Assembly: GCA_963965975.1 (NCBI GenBank) | Contig: OZ014425.1 | Coordinates: forward strand, 2,989,501 to 3,053,500 | DNA: 64,000 bases | Source of the DNA: Xestospongia bergquistia | Lineage: Eukaryota > Porifera > Demospongiae > Haplosclerida > Petrosiidae | Direction of reading: 5' to 3' | Shown: positions 52,466 to 62,532 of the stretch, one piece after another | Position numbering within the stretch: position 1 is the stretch's first letter | Layout: the number at the start of each line of letters is the position of its first letter | Program-made: the position numbers and the translations under genes | The notes under the pieces: model-generated | Databases searched by the model: none | What the model was told of the DNA's origin: nothing | The model's input: the letters and a program-made list of their open reading frames with translations, nothing else

Positions 52466-52869
52466 ATCATATCTCAGTTAGCTATTAAAATATGAATTAA
52501 CTGACTTAAAGGTCTATTGAAGACTCTTTAATTGGTTTCGATTTGGAGAAACTGCTGCCCCTTATGTAGAGAATAGAGGAATGCAATAGAGCAAAATTCA
52601 GTTTTCATCTAATCTGTTCGATGGTCTTATTATAGGATGTCTCACTTTTGTCACTTAGAAGAGATGCTATAGAATGATGTTGCACATTTGCCTATCCGTC
52701 CACAAGTTGAGAGAATCAGTAGGATGAAGGTAGAATGTTCTATCTCAAGTACCCGTTGGTCACATTGTTGCATTTTATCATCCTCATGTTAACAATACAC
52801 AGCTACGAGTGGAGCGAGACAGTCTAAAGGGACAAAACGATTAACATCTGTACATCAAAAAAATATCTC

Positions 52870-53710
52870 TCAAACCGGCCACCCATACCACATTTCCTGC
52901 AATGTCAAGGTAGCATAAGGGCTGGTATTTGCTATGTTGTAATCTATCTGTTCTCCCGATAGTTGTTGCAGACTTGGCTCTATCGACACATTGTAACACA
53001 CTTCAGAAAGGAAGGAGGCAGTAATGTTGCATATTTCGTTCTGTCTTATAGAGGGAACCCCCCATTCAACAAGACAGCACATGCTCAGTTGTAAAGGGTT
53101 GGCCACAATTATAATGTGAAGGAGAATTCTTAAAGGACCAACCATAGTGGAGATATCATGCATCCAGAAAAGCTGTCTTACGTAGTGTGAATCCATGAGA
53201 TTTGATTGGTAAAACTGAGAGCCAGATGGACCCACCGTTTTCATTAGAAAAGATCCATAGGCCTAGTTTGTTATAAAGAAAAAGCTGCATTATCCTTTTT
53301 ATACTTCTTCTCTTTTCTTTAATGAAGGTTTTGATCCAGAGTTGTTTCCAGCTACAGTTCACTGGGTTTGCAGATGTTGATTGGTTGTTAATAAGTTCAA
53401 TGAAGGGACCACAAATCGAACTTGAGAAAGAAAATTGTCCTAATGCAAACATAGCCGGTTTCTGTATCCCATGAGGATGGGACGTAGCGATGAAGTTTAG
53501 GGAATTAAACTCTTCACACCAAAGACTAATCTTATTTTTAGCAATTTGTCTTATGGAATTGTGAGATCCAATAGGCTAAGTACCTCCAAGATATTCAAAT
53601 CTATCTGAACTGACCTGTATCCCAGAACCAGCAGAGACCCTCTTTGCCTCAGAGTTGAAGTCAGGTTTTACAAGTAATTGAGTCTTCCGAAGAAACCATA
53701 CTGTTGGCCT
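52870..53710 (-). mobile_element. Fossil retroelement, 3' part of the pol region
   Basis: On the minus strand the order of recognisable blocks follows the region downstream of reverse transcriptase in a retroelement family frequent in sponges and cnidarians. Blocks are SWL..LP..SHGF.LRK.AFLDA, a Cys/His block ending EHVLSC, then a block with SEVCYNVSIEPSLQ.LSGE and a final NTSPYA. About 0.84 kb remain. The reverse transcriptase itself and both element ends are missing. The copy is broken in several places and looks old. No long terminal repeats were seen. Whether the family is a LINE or another retroelement type cannot be settled here. Confidence 0.65.
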
Positions 53711-54660
53711 AGTGTATTTGGCTGATCCAACCACAAATTAAAATTCTGAGAGGGAGGGGCTGGCAACGCGAGACTATAATAATTATTATAGTTGAACTCA
53801 GCTCATGTGGTCGTTTTAATATTCTTGACTGTATTGTTCTTATTAAAGGAAATTGAAGATAGTCTCGTATAATACTTGGGAGAGGGTGAGCAACTCTGTT
53901 GAAGTTAGCAGCACATTCCTGTAGGTGGATCTTAAAACCGCGGTATGTGCTGCTGCAGAAGCCTAATTAATGCCTAATTAATGTCTCATCACCACATGAC
54001 AATGCTACAAGGAAATTTGTATTATTTTGGATATGAGACTGCACTGAAAGATCTCTGAAGGTCAGTGTTTTTGTATTGATGCCTAGGCAACAATAGCAAA
54101 CATTAGTGTAGTATACTCTGCTCAAAGCATTATTGATTGTGCATCAAGTGCTTATGTTGTAGGATATGAGACTCTTATTGGCTTAAGATTGGTTTGTAAG
54201 TCCAATATAACTTCAGGGTTTCCAAGTAATATTCAAATTTCTGACTTTCTTTCAAAGCATTTCAGTACAAATTTGATCAATATGACTATCAGATTCATAT
54301 TAAAATACAGCAATATGTCATTTCTATCACTACAATAGAGTTCAAGTTAATAACTTAAAATCAAGAACTTTGTGTTTGGATAAGGGAAGCTGTCTTTGTA
54401 CGAGGCACTTAACTGCCTTTTCATGTGAAAAGTGAAATTTCTCCGTTATTGACAAAGTGAGAATCTGTAAGTATAATTCAATGAGGTTATAGGTTACGAC
54501 TTATTATCTGGAATTACCTGTGGCCAGACAATTGATTTCATAACATCATTTAAATAGAAAACAGGTTTTTTAGACAATCACTCGCCAAAGCAAGTAAATA
54601 GTAATTAATTTCCATTACCTACATGAAACTGTATGAAGTAATTGTTTGTTAGACTGATAT
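53711..54660. other. Region without a recognised gene; one inverted repeat
   Basis: No coding similarity was recognised. A perfect 10-bp inverted repeat, AGCAGCACAT (53,907-53,916) and ATGTGCTGCT (53,945-53,954), could form a hairpin with a 28-base loop. An 11-bp direct repeat GCCTAATTAAT follows. Further exons of the protease gene to the right could lie between 54,480 and 54,660 (a short open piece ends at GTAATT near 54,520), but no clear exon could be fixed. Confidence 0.5.
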
Positions 54661-54666
54661 TCTCAC

Positions 54667-57600
54667 CATATCATCAAGGTCAATTGGCCAATCATCATCC
54701 ACATACTTTAAAGTCACTATAACATTCTCCATTTAACCCTTTGACGGGCGGGGCAAATTAATTGTAATCACGCCCATGGGCGGCTACTTTTTGAATAATG
54801 TTTTTCAACAATAGCAACGCTTTAAAAGCTTACTGTAGCAACAAGACGACGCTTTCAGGTTAGTAGCTAGTGTGAGGGTGTAGGTAGGCTGTTGTTGTTA
54901 CCTTAACAACAAGAAAAGCCATAAAATGAAAGCTAAACTCTGTAGTATACTACGACAAAAAACGCTTACATTTCGAAGCCAGTTCTGAAGCAGTAGAGCT
55001 CGAGTGATCATTTTTATGAACATACAGTTGATTTAGTTGTTGTGTGGTGAGTCTGTTGACACTTTGTTCTTAGCCAAACGATGTAAACTAAGTGCACAAC
55101 GAAGGTTTTCTTGGACACATCTCATAATGACACAATCACATCCTGTCAATTTATTTGGGTGGAGCTTTCAATTGGGGAAGAAAGCAATTGACTGAAGTAA
55201 GTATTTGTTTCTTGTAGTATTCTACCTGCTGTTTCTTCACTTATAGTATTATAACCTTAAAATGAGTCTTCTAATCTTCCTTTTGGATGATTTATAACTA
55301 GGTGAGTATAGTATCTTCTATAAAGACACACCACTAACGTACACACACAAAGACACAGGCAGGAAGAGAAGCATGTATGTATAGACACAACATACAGTCA
55401 GGCAAAGTGTGGCAATATATTATAACTGTTTGCTAGTGTATGTATAATGTAAGTGTATGTGTGTGTGCATATACACACAGCTAAAAGAGAAGCATCTACA
55501 TATAGACATAACATACCGTCAAGCAATGTGTGGCAATATATTATAACTGTTTGCTAGTATATGTATAATGTAAGTGTATGTGTGTGTGCACATACACACA
55601 GCCAAGAGAGAAGCATCTACATATACACACAACATTCAGTCAGGCAATGTGTGGCTAACTGTTTGCTAGTGTATGTATAATGTAAGTGTATGTGTGTGTG
55701 CGTGTGTACATACACAACATGCACACACAGCCAGGAAGAAAAGCATGTACATATAGATACAACATATAGTCAGGCAAAGAGTGGCAATTGTTTGCTAGTG
55801 TATGTATAATGTAAGGTGTGTGTTTGTGGTTTCTTGTTATCAGTAGATAATTTTGTGTGTGTGTCTGTGTTTGTGGTTTCTTATTATCAGTAGGTAATAT
55901 AATATATAAGTATATAGTACATGAAGAAATAAATGAAGTCTGAATATTGAGTAAGGGTTGATTGTAGATAATTTAAGTATTTAAATCTTAAAACATTAAT
56001 GTACATGTAAAGATGTTTTGCATATCTTACATCGTGCAGCTACCCAGACTTTGATCCCCCCCTTAGTAGGCCTTTTTGCCATATATTGAATCCAACTAAG
56101 CGTCCCTATGAATCCTATAATACTCTCGTCCACTGATATATTTTTTCTGGTGTGTAGGCTCATTTAAACGCTGTAATGATAAGGTCAGGTAGAGGATGAA
56201 TCTTGTACAACTTATCGTAGTTGGTGCTACCTCGTTCTCGCATTTTGGTTGAATCATTTAAATGAAAGTACTTCATTAATAACTCGAATCTTCTAACAGA
56301 CATAATTGCTGTGAGTGACTCATTGTAAAATGGCCACTTCGTACTCCAGTAAGATCTAATTATTTGTACTATATGTATTTCTAATTACAAATGCCTAAAG
56401 TTTTTTTTAGAAAAGAGCTAATAAAATTCATAGTCGCTTAATTAGCTAATAAAGCTGTACTTTATAATAAAGCTTTCATATTTATATTCTTTGATAACAG
56501 TATTCATTGGTGATGATTTATAATATTATTAAAATACAATGAACATTATTACCAGACAATGAATTAATTACCAGAGATGAATACAATTAAATTAGCCTTT
56601 TTATATAATTACCTCAAAGTTGGATAACCAATAACACCCATTGTTATAATGATTGCCAAGAAAGGATTGACTTCACTTCTGTCCATAGGGTTTCTTCTCC
56701 ACTCATTACCACATGCATGACGATGCATATCCAGGTATTCCTCAGATGATGCAAGCTCTTGTTCATCAAATCAGACTGTCGCAGTATAAATGAGATCTTT
56801 CACTTCAGAAGTAAAGAACTGATTGAAAAAACGCCAATAGTGTGCACATGATGTTATCAGTGATGCCTGGTACAGCAGTAAATGCTTGTACTATAAAAGA
56901 TTATTATTATTTACAATTTCTGTGTAAAAACCATGTATTATGTAAGTACCTATCAGGTGTACAAGTAGGAGGTGTTTGGTCTCGTTGTTGATGACAAGGA
57001 TTGATAGGACCTATAAGTAGTTGCTCAGGAGTAACAGCACTGATAGGTGTAGTTTCTGATAACTTTTGAACTAAAGTAGGTGTAGGCTTAGTAGGAAGTG
57101 AGTGCATGGGATAGACGAATGGAATGGAATGGAGGGAGCTGGTGTTGCCTGCATCAGTATCAGCAATATTGTGGCTGATGGAATGCTCATTATCTTAATT
57201 AGGTGGGGCTAATGCTTACAAAATAGTATCATCTGGTACAGGATTATGTCTAATGGAATAGTTCTGCTGCCTCTCCATCATTGAGGATTAAAGGATTGTC
57301 CACGTAGCCATCAAATCATCATCCTAATCCTCGCTAGGAATACCATCCATGTACTCGTTAAAAAACTCAGGATGAGGGAGTAAGCGCTCGTTTCTTCTGT
57401 TAGATTGAGCAATGGCCAGTTAGATAGAATACAGTAATGATGCTTTGACAAGTTTAGTTCGCGTTTTACAAAATAATAAGTTGCTTGAGACGTGTTCATA
57501 GTGGTGGATGCAAATTTGCATCCGCGCCCGAGTTCGAACCGCCCGGGTGGATGCAATTTTGCATCCGCGTGCGTCAAAGGGTTAATAGTTGTCTGATTGT

Positions 57601-59023
57601 GTGCTATTTTGTATCATAAAAACATGAATTTTATATGATATTTGTAAACACACTTCATTTGCTTTGATTGTTGTTCTAATGAACCCTCTTGTAAATATGC
57701 AGTCACTGATACAATGATAGAATATTATCTATAGTATTCACATTATATGAAAAACATACTGATCTGATTTGTCACGTCTGAAGTTTGGATAACTTTTAAG
57801 GTAAAATTCCTTGCCCCATTTTTGTTCAGTACAAAATATATCATCCTTATCTATTACTGGTTCAGATGTAAATGATGGAAGTAGTATGTCATTGTCCTCT
57901 AAATCTTCTACTAAATATCAATCACAACATAGAATTTATAGAACAGTATGCTTACGATCCATTATATAATTAACTTCATTGTCTCCATCCCAGCCTAAAG
58001 TTACCAAAGATTGAAATTATAATCACTCAGTATTTATGTAATTTATTATGTACCTGAGTTGACATAAGTTTTGATGGTTTCTATATAATCTGGTGGAACA
58101 TTTTCCATATGCACTTCTGCTACTGAACAGCTAGATATTAACAGGCAATGTATTAATGTATAATGAGTGTACTCATTTCATGAACAGCATACCTAATTTT
58201 AAGGATCCATTTCTTGTAAGTTGTCAGCTATTTTTTAAAAATAATGTCAACATGTAATAAACAGTCTCTACCTCAAAATCATCCTCATCATATGATAATC
58301 TGAGATAACTTGCCACATACTGTTAAGTTTAATTGACTAATGTAAATGTTAAATCTTAGCTATGCTTTTCACATACCTTACATATATATACATTTCTGTA
58401 GATGTCATGGCATGTGTCCACTGTTGCACATCTGTGTGTATATAAGTACCATAAAAGTACATTTGCGGATGTGTAATGTACTTTGGAATGATAGTATCTC
58501 CACTTACTAACGGATAGTTTAAACTTTGACAATGTACACAAATATAGCCTATGTTTTTTTAAAATGTTATCTTATGTAATAATTTCTTACCATATGCTAT
58601 TTATTAAATGAGGCCGACTATTATGATATGAATCAACTTCATATATGACCTTATCATTTACATCAACAACCTATGTAATGTATCCCAAACATATATTGTG
58701 TTAATTAAGGCACTGACGATGAGAATCCAATGTTGTGGACAATGAATAGGAAATATGATCATGTCTTTCTCTAACAGATTTTTGCCCTATAATTTATTAC
58801 TTTTCATACTTTGTTAAAATTGTAAAAGCCTTACATATTTTATAACACCACTAAAGCCTCTTGCTCTTAATAATGGAAGGAATGTGGAGTTGACAATGGC
58901 TATGTTTCTCTTGTTTTAACAATTTCTGTGACGTGCATGTAAAATGATTTGACTTACATCTTTTGCTAACAATATTAAGTAATTCATTATCACCTACACA
59001 AGTATATACTATTATATATACTG

Positions 59024-59092
<69 letters not shown>

Positions 59093-59969
59093 TTATACAT
59101 AATATATACACTGTTTGCTTTTGCAGTTAGCCACACTCCTGGCTGTAAAGTATTGTATGGTGCCTTAATCTCTTTCCAGTCCTTTATTCAAATATATAGA
59201 ATAAATTCTTTGCTAGCAATGCACTTACTATTTCCTTGTCTTCATTAACAACAACAAGTGGACTCTGATAGAAATATTATAACAGTAAAGTATGCACATT
59301 TTAACAACAGACTGACTTCGCTCCATGTTAAAATTGGTGGACAATCAATCACTTTTAATACAGTCTACAGTTAGCAAAATGAATTACAATATGTATTATG
59401 TGATATACAATAATTGCATGCTAACCTCAGACTCATCAGACTTGTATATAGCTAGACATACATTTCTCTAAGAGGTAATCATAATGATGCATTGTTTTCA
59501 TTATCTTTACTCACTGAAATGTAATCTATATTTCTGTTGTAATCGTAGTTAGTATTTACATTATTGTCATCATATTCAATCCATTCTCCACCTGGTGTTT
59601 TCACTAATGCAGTGTCTATTGTGTTTGTTTTAATGTAGGTATCTTATAGCTGTATAATAACTTACAGTGACCTGTATCTACAGATGTTGGATGGATGTCC
59701 ATGATGAACCTAAATGGAAGCAAGATTAAAAGGATACTTTCATTGTCATCAGTACTAACAGCTATTCCAAGTAATCTGTACGTTCTTGAGGTGTAATCAT
59801 GTCTGGTAGTACTTTCAATTGTAATTGACCTATCAGATATAATATCAGATGGATTACATTGCCTGCATCTTACTCTTGTAGCAACAATGGCTTGTTTGAT
59901 TTTTTACTTGAATGTGTGTTTCGAGAAATGCCTATTATCTGTACATCAGGTAATGAAGCAACTTTTGTG
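54667..59969 (-). CDS. Ulp1/SENP-like (C48) cysteine protease gene, 17 phased exons
   Basis: Exons, 5' to 3': 59,969-59,874; 59,829-59,672; 59,642-59,515; 59,264-59,229; 59,181-59,112; 58,993-58,958; 58,899-58,835; 58,786-58,718; 58,670-58,591; 58,523-58,382; 58,319-58,272; 58,227-58,193; 58,130-58,054; 57,994-57,956; 57,910-57,760; 57,705-57,654; 54,726-54,667. All introns are GT-AG and every junction keeps phase, about 447 residues. The protease core reads LQPGVWLT, NSTFLPLLRARGF, KDMIIFPIHCPQHWILI (catalytic His before Trp), VVDVNDKVIYEVDSYH (catalytic Asp), then a long insert and HDCIFTRGFI, a candidate Cys block. Ulp1 enzymes release SUMO or similar modifiers. Cautions: the Gly usual after the active Cys is absent, the Asp-to-Cys spacing (about 165 residues) is long, and the 29-bp intron at 59,643-59,671 is suspiciously short. 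Start and stop are not identified. It could be a host gene or a transposon passenger. Confidence 0.6.
54733..54736. other. Target-site duplication TTAA, left
   Basis: TTAA directly precedes the CCCTTTGACG end of the piggyBac element and pairs with TTAA at 57,582-57,585. Confidence 0.85.
55340..55880. repeat. GT-rich tandem repeat, about 121-130 bp, four copies
   Basis: Copies are marked by GAAGCAT with GCAT at 55,371, 55,492, 55,613 and 55,743 (spacing 121, 121, 130). Each contains ACACAG, GTCAGGCAA, TGTTTGCTAGTGTATG and TATGTGTGTGTG. A shorter repeat with GTTTGTGGTTTCTT and ATTATCAGTAG, twice, follows to about 55,900. It lies inside the piggyBac element where transposase sequence would be expected. 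Confidence 0.85.
55990..56356 (-). pseudogene. piggyBac transposase, start of catalytic domain
   Basis: From 56,356 leftward the frame reads RSYWSTKWPFYNESL, FELLMKYFHLNDSTKMRERG, YDKLYKIHPLPDLIITAFK and stops at 56,160-56,162. The adjoining frame continues KYISVDESIIGFIGTLSW, MAKRPTKGGIKVWVAAR to about 56,025. ISVDES carries the first catalytic Asp of the DDD triad, and the order matches the DDE_Tnp_1_7 domain. One frame change divides the two pieces. Past VAAR a donor-like GTAAGA follows; the second and third Asp were not found anywhere in the element. Confidence 0.8.
56610..56780 (-). pseudogene. piggyBac transposase, upstream exon remnant
   Basis: The reverse complement encodes WRRNPMDRSEVNPFLAIII, then TMGVIGYPTLR, matching the part of piggyBac transposases just before the catalytic domain (the W..T..E...FLG..I.MG pattern). 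A donor-like GTAATT follows PTLR. The next coding stretch starts near 56,356, which suggests a small intron. Confidence 0.6.
56907..57107 (-). pseudogene. piggyBac element, probable N-terminal exon
   Basis: An open stretch rich in Pro and Thr (LPTKPTPTLVQKLSETTPIS, then INPCHQQRDQTPPTCTPD) ends in a donor-like GGTACTTAC near 56,950. No domain is recognised; assignment to the transposase rests on position and strand. Farther upstream an acidic stretch in another frame (LLPHPEFFNEYMDGIPSED, about 57,395-57,330) resembles the acidic N-termini of piggyBac transposases. Confidence 0.4.
57506..57566. repeat. Two subterminal palindromes in the piggyBac right end
   Basis: GGATGCAAATTTGCATCC (57,506-57,523) is a perfect 18-bp palindrome. 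GGATGCAATTTTGCATCC (57,549-57,566) is its near copy, and both are followed by GCG. Paired subterminal sites are common transposase-binding positions, but binding here is inferred only. Confidence 0.8.
57582..57585. other. Target-site duplication TTAA, right
   Basis: TTAA directly follows GTCAAAGGG, the right end of the piggyBac element. Confidence 0.85.
59026..59092. repeat. (AT)n microsatellite in an intron
   Basis: About 33 AT units with one GT interruption, within the 118-bp intron 58,994-59,111 of the protease gene, whose other introns are mostly 44-67 bp. The run accounts for the extra length. Confidence 0.95.
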
Positions 59970-60324
59970 CTAACAGTCATTAGACGTTAATTGCAAGGTA
60001 TGCATTGTAGGCTTTATTATGACATTATTGTCCACAATAAACGGCTTACAAATGATGGGATGATTCATCTGATTAACAAGATATTTTCTTCCACCACAAT
60101 TCTGATATGCGGTCTTCTTTATGTCCACTACTGAAATTAGTAGTATTTTTGTGTACTCTTCTCCAACATCTATCTAATTGTTAATATAAACGACACACAC
60201 TATAACAGACCTCCTTGCAGATAGGACATTGTTTCTCAGTGATTGTATACATATTAAACAGTTTCTGTTAATTAGACAAACATCTTACTTGATTACAGTT
60301 GTATATTTCTTAAATCTCTATTAC

Positions 60325-60680
60325 CTCCATTGATTGAACAGTAAGGGATCATCAAGTAATTCTATTCCTTCTATTACATCATTCTGGCCACCAAAATCTA
60401 TGTGTGTTGATGTCATCAATGTCTATTAAATTACATATATTATATCATATTGCCTAGAAATAAATGAGTACTGTTATCATCTGTGAATTAACAACGTTAT
60501 CTTCTACTGCACACTCAATGTTTAAGTATTCTTTCTGTACTGGTGTTAATTCTGCTTGTGGTATACCTATTAAAATAATTCATCAATGCTTCAACAAAGT
60601 TTGGGGTTTCTAATTTCCACACAGATGTTTTGCCAGGGGTGTTACATGCAATAACTGGAGGACACAGTTTATCCTACATA
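60325..60680 (-). CDS. Tentative upstream exons of the protease gene
   Basis: Three open pieces lie on the same strand. One is 60,422-60,325 (STHIDFGGQNDVIEGIELL, then DDPLLFNQW), after TTTAATAG and before GTAATA, ending with two spare bases that fit the phase of the exon at 59,969. The next covers about 60,567-60,490 (GIPQAELTPVQKEYLNIECA). The third is about 60,680-60,570 (CPPVIACNTPGKTSVWKLE, then TPNFVEALMNYF). The last two are in neighbouring frames with no room for an ordinary intron, so one junction is wrong or shifted. Other open pieces between 59,970 and 60,300 (with CPICKEVC, and with VVDIKKTAYQNCGGRKYL) could be exons too. No function is recognised. Confidence 0.35.
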
Positions 60681-60737
60681 GGTTGCTGGTTTGATTTTCA
60701 AAAGCCTTGTTAGGTCTAAAGCACAACTCCAGTGCTA

Positions 60738-61040
60738 TGAATGTGAACGACGATATGATATTCAAGTGTGTCAGGTTAGTACAAATACTATCGTCAGTTG
60801 TTTTGATATGGGTGTGTCTTTCCCACCCAGCAATAAGGCCATTTGTTCATTTTTTAGTACATTTCCTCTTATTGCTGGCTTTTGAGACTTTGAATGTGAA
60901 CGACGATATGATATTCAAGTGTGTCAGGTTAGTACAAATACTATCGTCAGTTGTTTTGATATGGGTGTGTCTTTCCCACCCAGCAACAAGGCCATTTGTT
61001 CATTTTAGTACATTTCCCCTTATTGCTGGCTATTGAGTCC
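60738..61040. repeat. 153-bp tandem duplication with exon-like left part
   Basis: TGAATGTGAACGACG starts at 60,738 and 60,891 and the two copies match along their full length apart from small differences near the end (TTTTTTAGTAC versus TTTTAGTAC). Each copy contains GTGTCAGGTTAGTAC, a splice-donor-like site. The frame before it in the first copy reads LQCYECERRYDIQVCQ on the plus strand. The near identity implies a recent duplication. Whether it is coding is unknown. Confidence 0.85.
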
Positions 61041-61663
61041 ATTTTTTGTGAACCATTGTAATGATGTATATTAAGAAGTCACATTGAATGATGTTGTCAC
61101 CTTGTATATTACAAGTCATTATGATTTTATATTTGCAAATAAGAATGTGAAGCTTGTCACTATTTTTAACTCGGTAATAAAATTCATGTAAATGTTTATA
61201 ATAACCTAATGTTTTTTAAATTTGTATGCAAAACAATCTAGTGTAAGAAATTAAGGACAAACGTTCCTGGAGACCAGTAACTGCAGTGCTAGTTTCTTGA
61301 TTATTGTTTATACTAACAAGGTTATGCTAAAAAAATTTTTTTAAAGAAAATATGAAAAGTGATTTTTAAAAAAATTAGTAAACAAACTGTTTAGAAAGGA
61401 TTTAATTAGCTATCATTTATAATATATTAGCTAAATCGAAAGAATGTTCTGTCTACACACAATGTTGTAAGTTTTCCGTATCTGCAGCTCCACCCTATAT
61501 ACAATGTTGTTGTAAGTTTTCCGTATACAGCAACTGCAGCTCCACCCTATCAAAACACTTGAAACCACAAATATTTAATAAGGCGTGGTTTTCTAGTACC
61601 TGAGGAATGTCAATAGAGTGGGTGAGCAGGGACAAACTCCTGGACAGTACAAAATCAGCCAAG
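61041..61663. other. No recognised gene; short direct repeat
   Basis: AT-rich sequence with no coding similarity seen. At 61,459-61,550 a segment of about 42-50 bp containing GTAAGTTTTCCGTAT and GCAGCTCCACCCTAT occurs twice in tandem, the second with a few extra bases. Confidence 0.6.
61656..61663. other. 8-bp target-site duplication, left
   Basis: CAGCCAAG, identical to 62,525-62,532, directly abutting the left end of the hAT-like element. Confidence 0.85.
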
Positions 61664-62524
61664 CATAGGCGTATCTAGGTCTCTAAAAGTACTAGGGCTT
61701 ATTAATTATTCATCATTATGAATTAGTAGTTATTAATAGTTATTAACAATTTTAAACTTTTACTCAACCAAAAACAAGGTATGTTTCCTGTCCCTGAACC
61801 CGTTCTGAATGAATGCATCATTTGGATTGCTATACTAGAAAACCTACTGTTGCTTGGTACCATCTAGGTTTAAACAATCGACTAAAACAGAAAGTGGAAA
61901 ATCAATGCCGACTGGTTGAATAGGCTTTTCGGATTTATCTTTAGCTATGTCTGCAGGACCATCTACTCTCGGCTTGAGGTTGATGCTACATCACCAACAT
62001 GTACATTTACGTTAACTCCTGGTATTGTGGATATATCATTACCTATACCCTATGAATCTGTAGATCAATACCATCACCATCTGTGTCTGCAGAGTACAAG
62101 AAAAGTAGAAAGAATAATTTCAAACTACTTCGTTATTAAATTTACAGCTAACCATCTTGATCATTTAATCCTCTAATTTCTCTGTCAATTTCTTCATTGC
62201 TGTCATTTCCACTGTCATATTCCTCACTCTCTGGAACATTGTATGATTTTTTTGATGGACCAGCCTACACCACTACTGCTACTATTACTAGAGGCCCAAG
62301 TCTACAAGAGTCTTTTCATATTGGCACTCAGTCTGACTCAGATCACAGTTCATAAAAGAGGTGCTAATTGCTAACTGTGAAGTCATACATGGCATGTGTT
62401 AGTGGTTAATCTTTTTGTGTAAATAAAAGCAATAAATTTATCTTTGAAAAAATGTAATTAATTTTGGTCTGGCCAAGTTTACCCGGGCAAAGCCCGTGCT
62501 GGCCCGGGTCTAAATACGCCTATG
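61664..62524. mobile_element. 861-bp hAT-like DNA transposon, non-autonomous
   Basis: The ends CATAGGCGTAT and ATACGCCTATG are exact inverted repeats of 11 bp, with weaker matching for about 10 more (TCTAGGTCTC versus TTTAGACCCG). An 8-bp direct repeat, CAGCCAAG, flanks it at 61,656-61,663 and 62,525-62,532. An 8-bp target duplication with short ends points to hAT (P elements also make 8 bp). The longest open frame, 61,916-62,176 plus, shows no transposase motif, so this copy depends on an enzyme from elsewhere. Confidence 0.8.
62481..62509. other. GC-rich hairpin near the right end of the hAT-like element
   Basis: ACCCGGGC (62,481-62,488) and GCCCGGGT (62,502-62,509) are perfect inverted repeats around 13 bases, with a smaller nested CGGGC/GCCCG pair. 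This stands out in otherwise AT-rich DNA and is probably a subterminal structure of the element. Confidence 0.75.
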
Positions 62525-62532
62525 CAGCCAAG
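62525..62532. other. 8-bp target-site duplication, right
   Basis: CAGCCAAG directly after ATACGCCTATG. The pair is perfect, so the insertion is not very old. Confidence 0.85.

Larger units (their letters stand above)
54737..57581 (-). mobile_element. piggyBac-family DNA transposon, 2,845 bp, defective
   Basis: The ends are CCCTTTGACGGGCG and, reversed, CCCTTTGACGCACG. The flanks are TTAA at 54,733-54,736 and 57,582-57,585, the exact target piggyBac uses. Transposase pieces lie on the minus strand in the right half. The left 1.2 kb holds no transposase; it carries a GT-rich 121-bp tandem repeat. The catalytic region downstream of the first Asp is missing, so the element cannot encode a full transposase. 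It sits inside an intron of the protease gene on the same strand; removing the element and one TTAA restores a 78-bp intron. Confidence 0.88.

Noticed and set aside
52870-53710. Host gene on the minus strand
   Set aside because: The order of blocks matches a multicopy retroelement family, and the frame is broken in several places.
57311-57577. Open frame of 88 residues on the minus strand as a protein
   Set aside because: It overlaps the piggyBac terminal palindromes and is out of frame with the acidic stretch that resembles a transposase N-terminus.
58356-58541. Open frame of 61 residues on the minus strand as a protein
   Set aside because: It is an out-of-phase reading of the protease exon 58,382-58,523. 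The other frame connects in phase to both neighbouring exons and has a more natural composition.
60707-61036. Open frame of 109 residues as a repeat protein
   Set aside because: Its two similar halves simply reflect the 153-bp DNA duplication, and no known domain is visible.
61916-62176. Open frame in the hAT-like element as a transposase
   Set aside because: No hAT dimerisation or catalytic motif was seen; 86 residues is far below the usual length.
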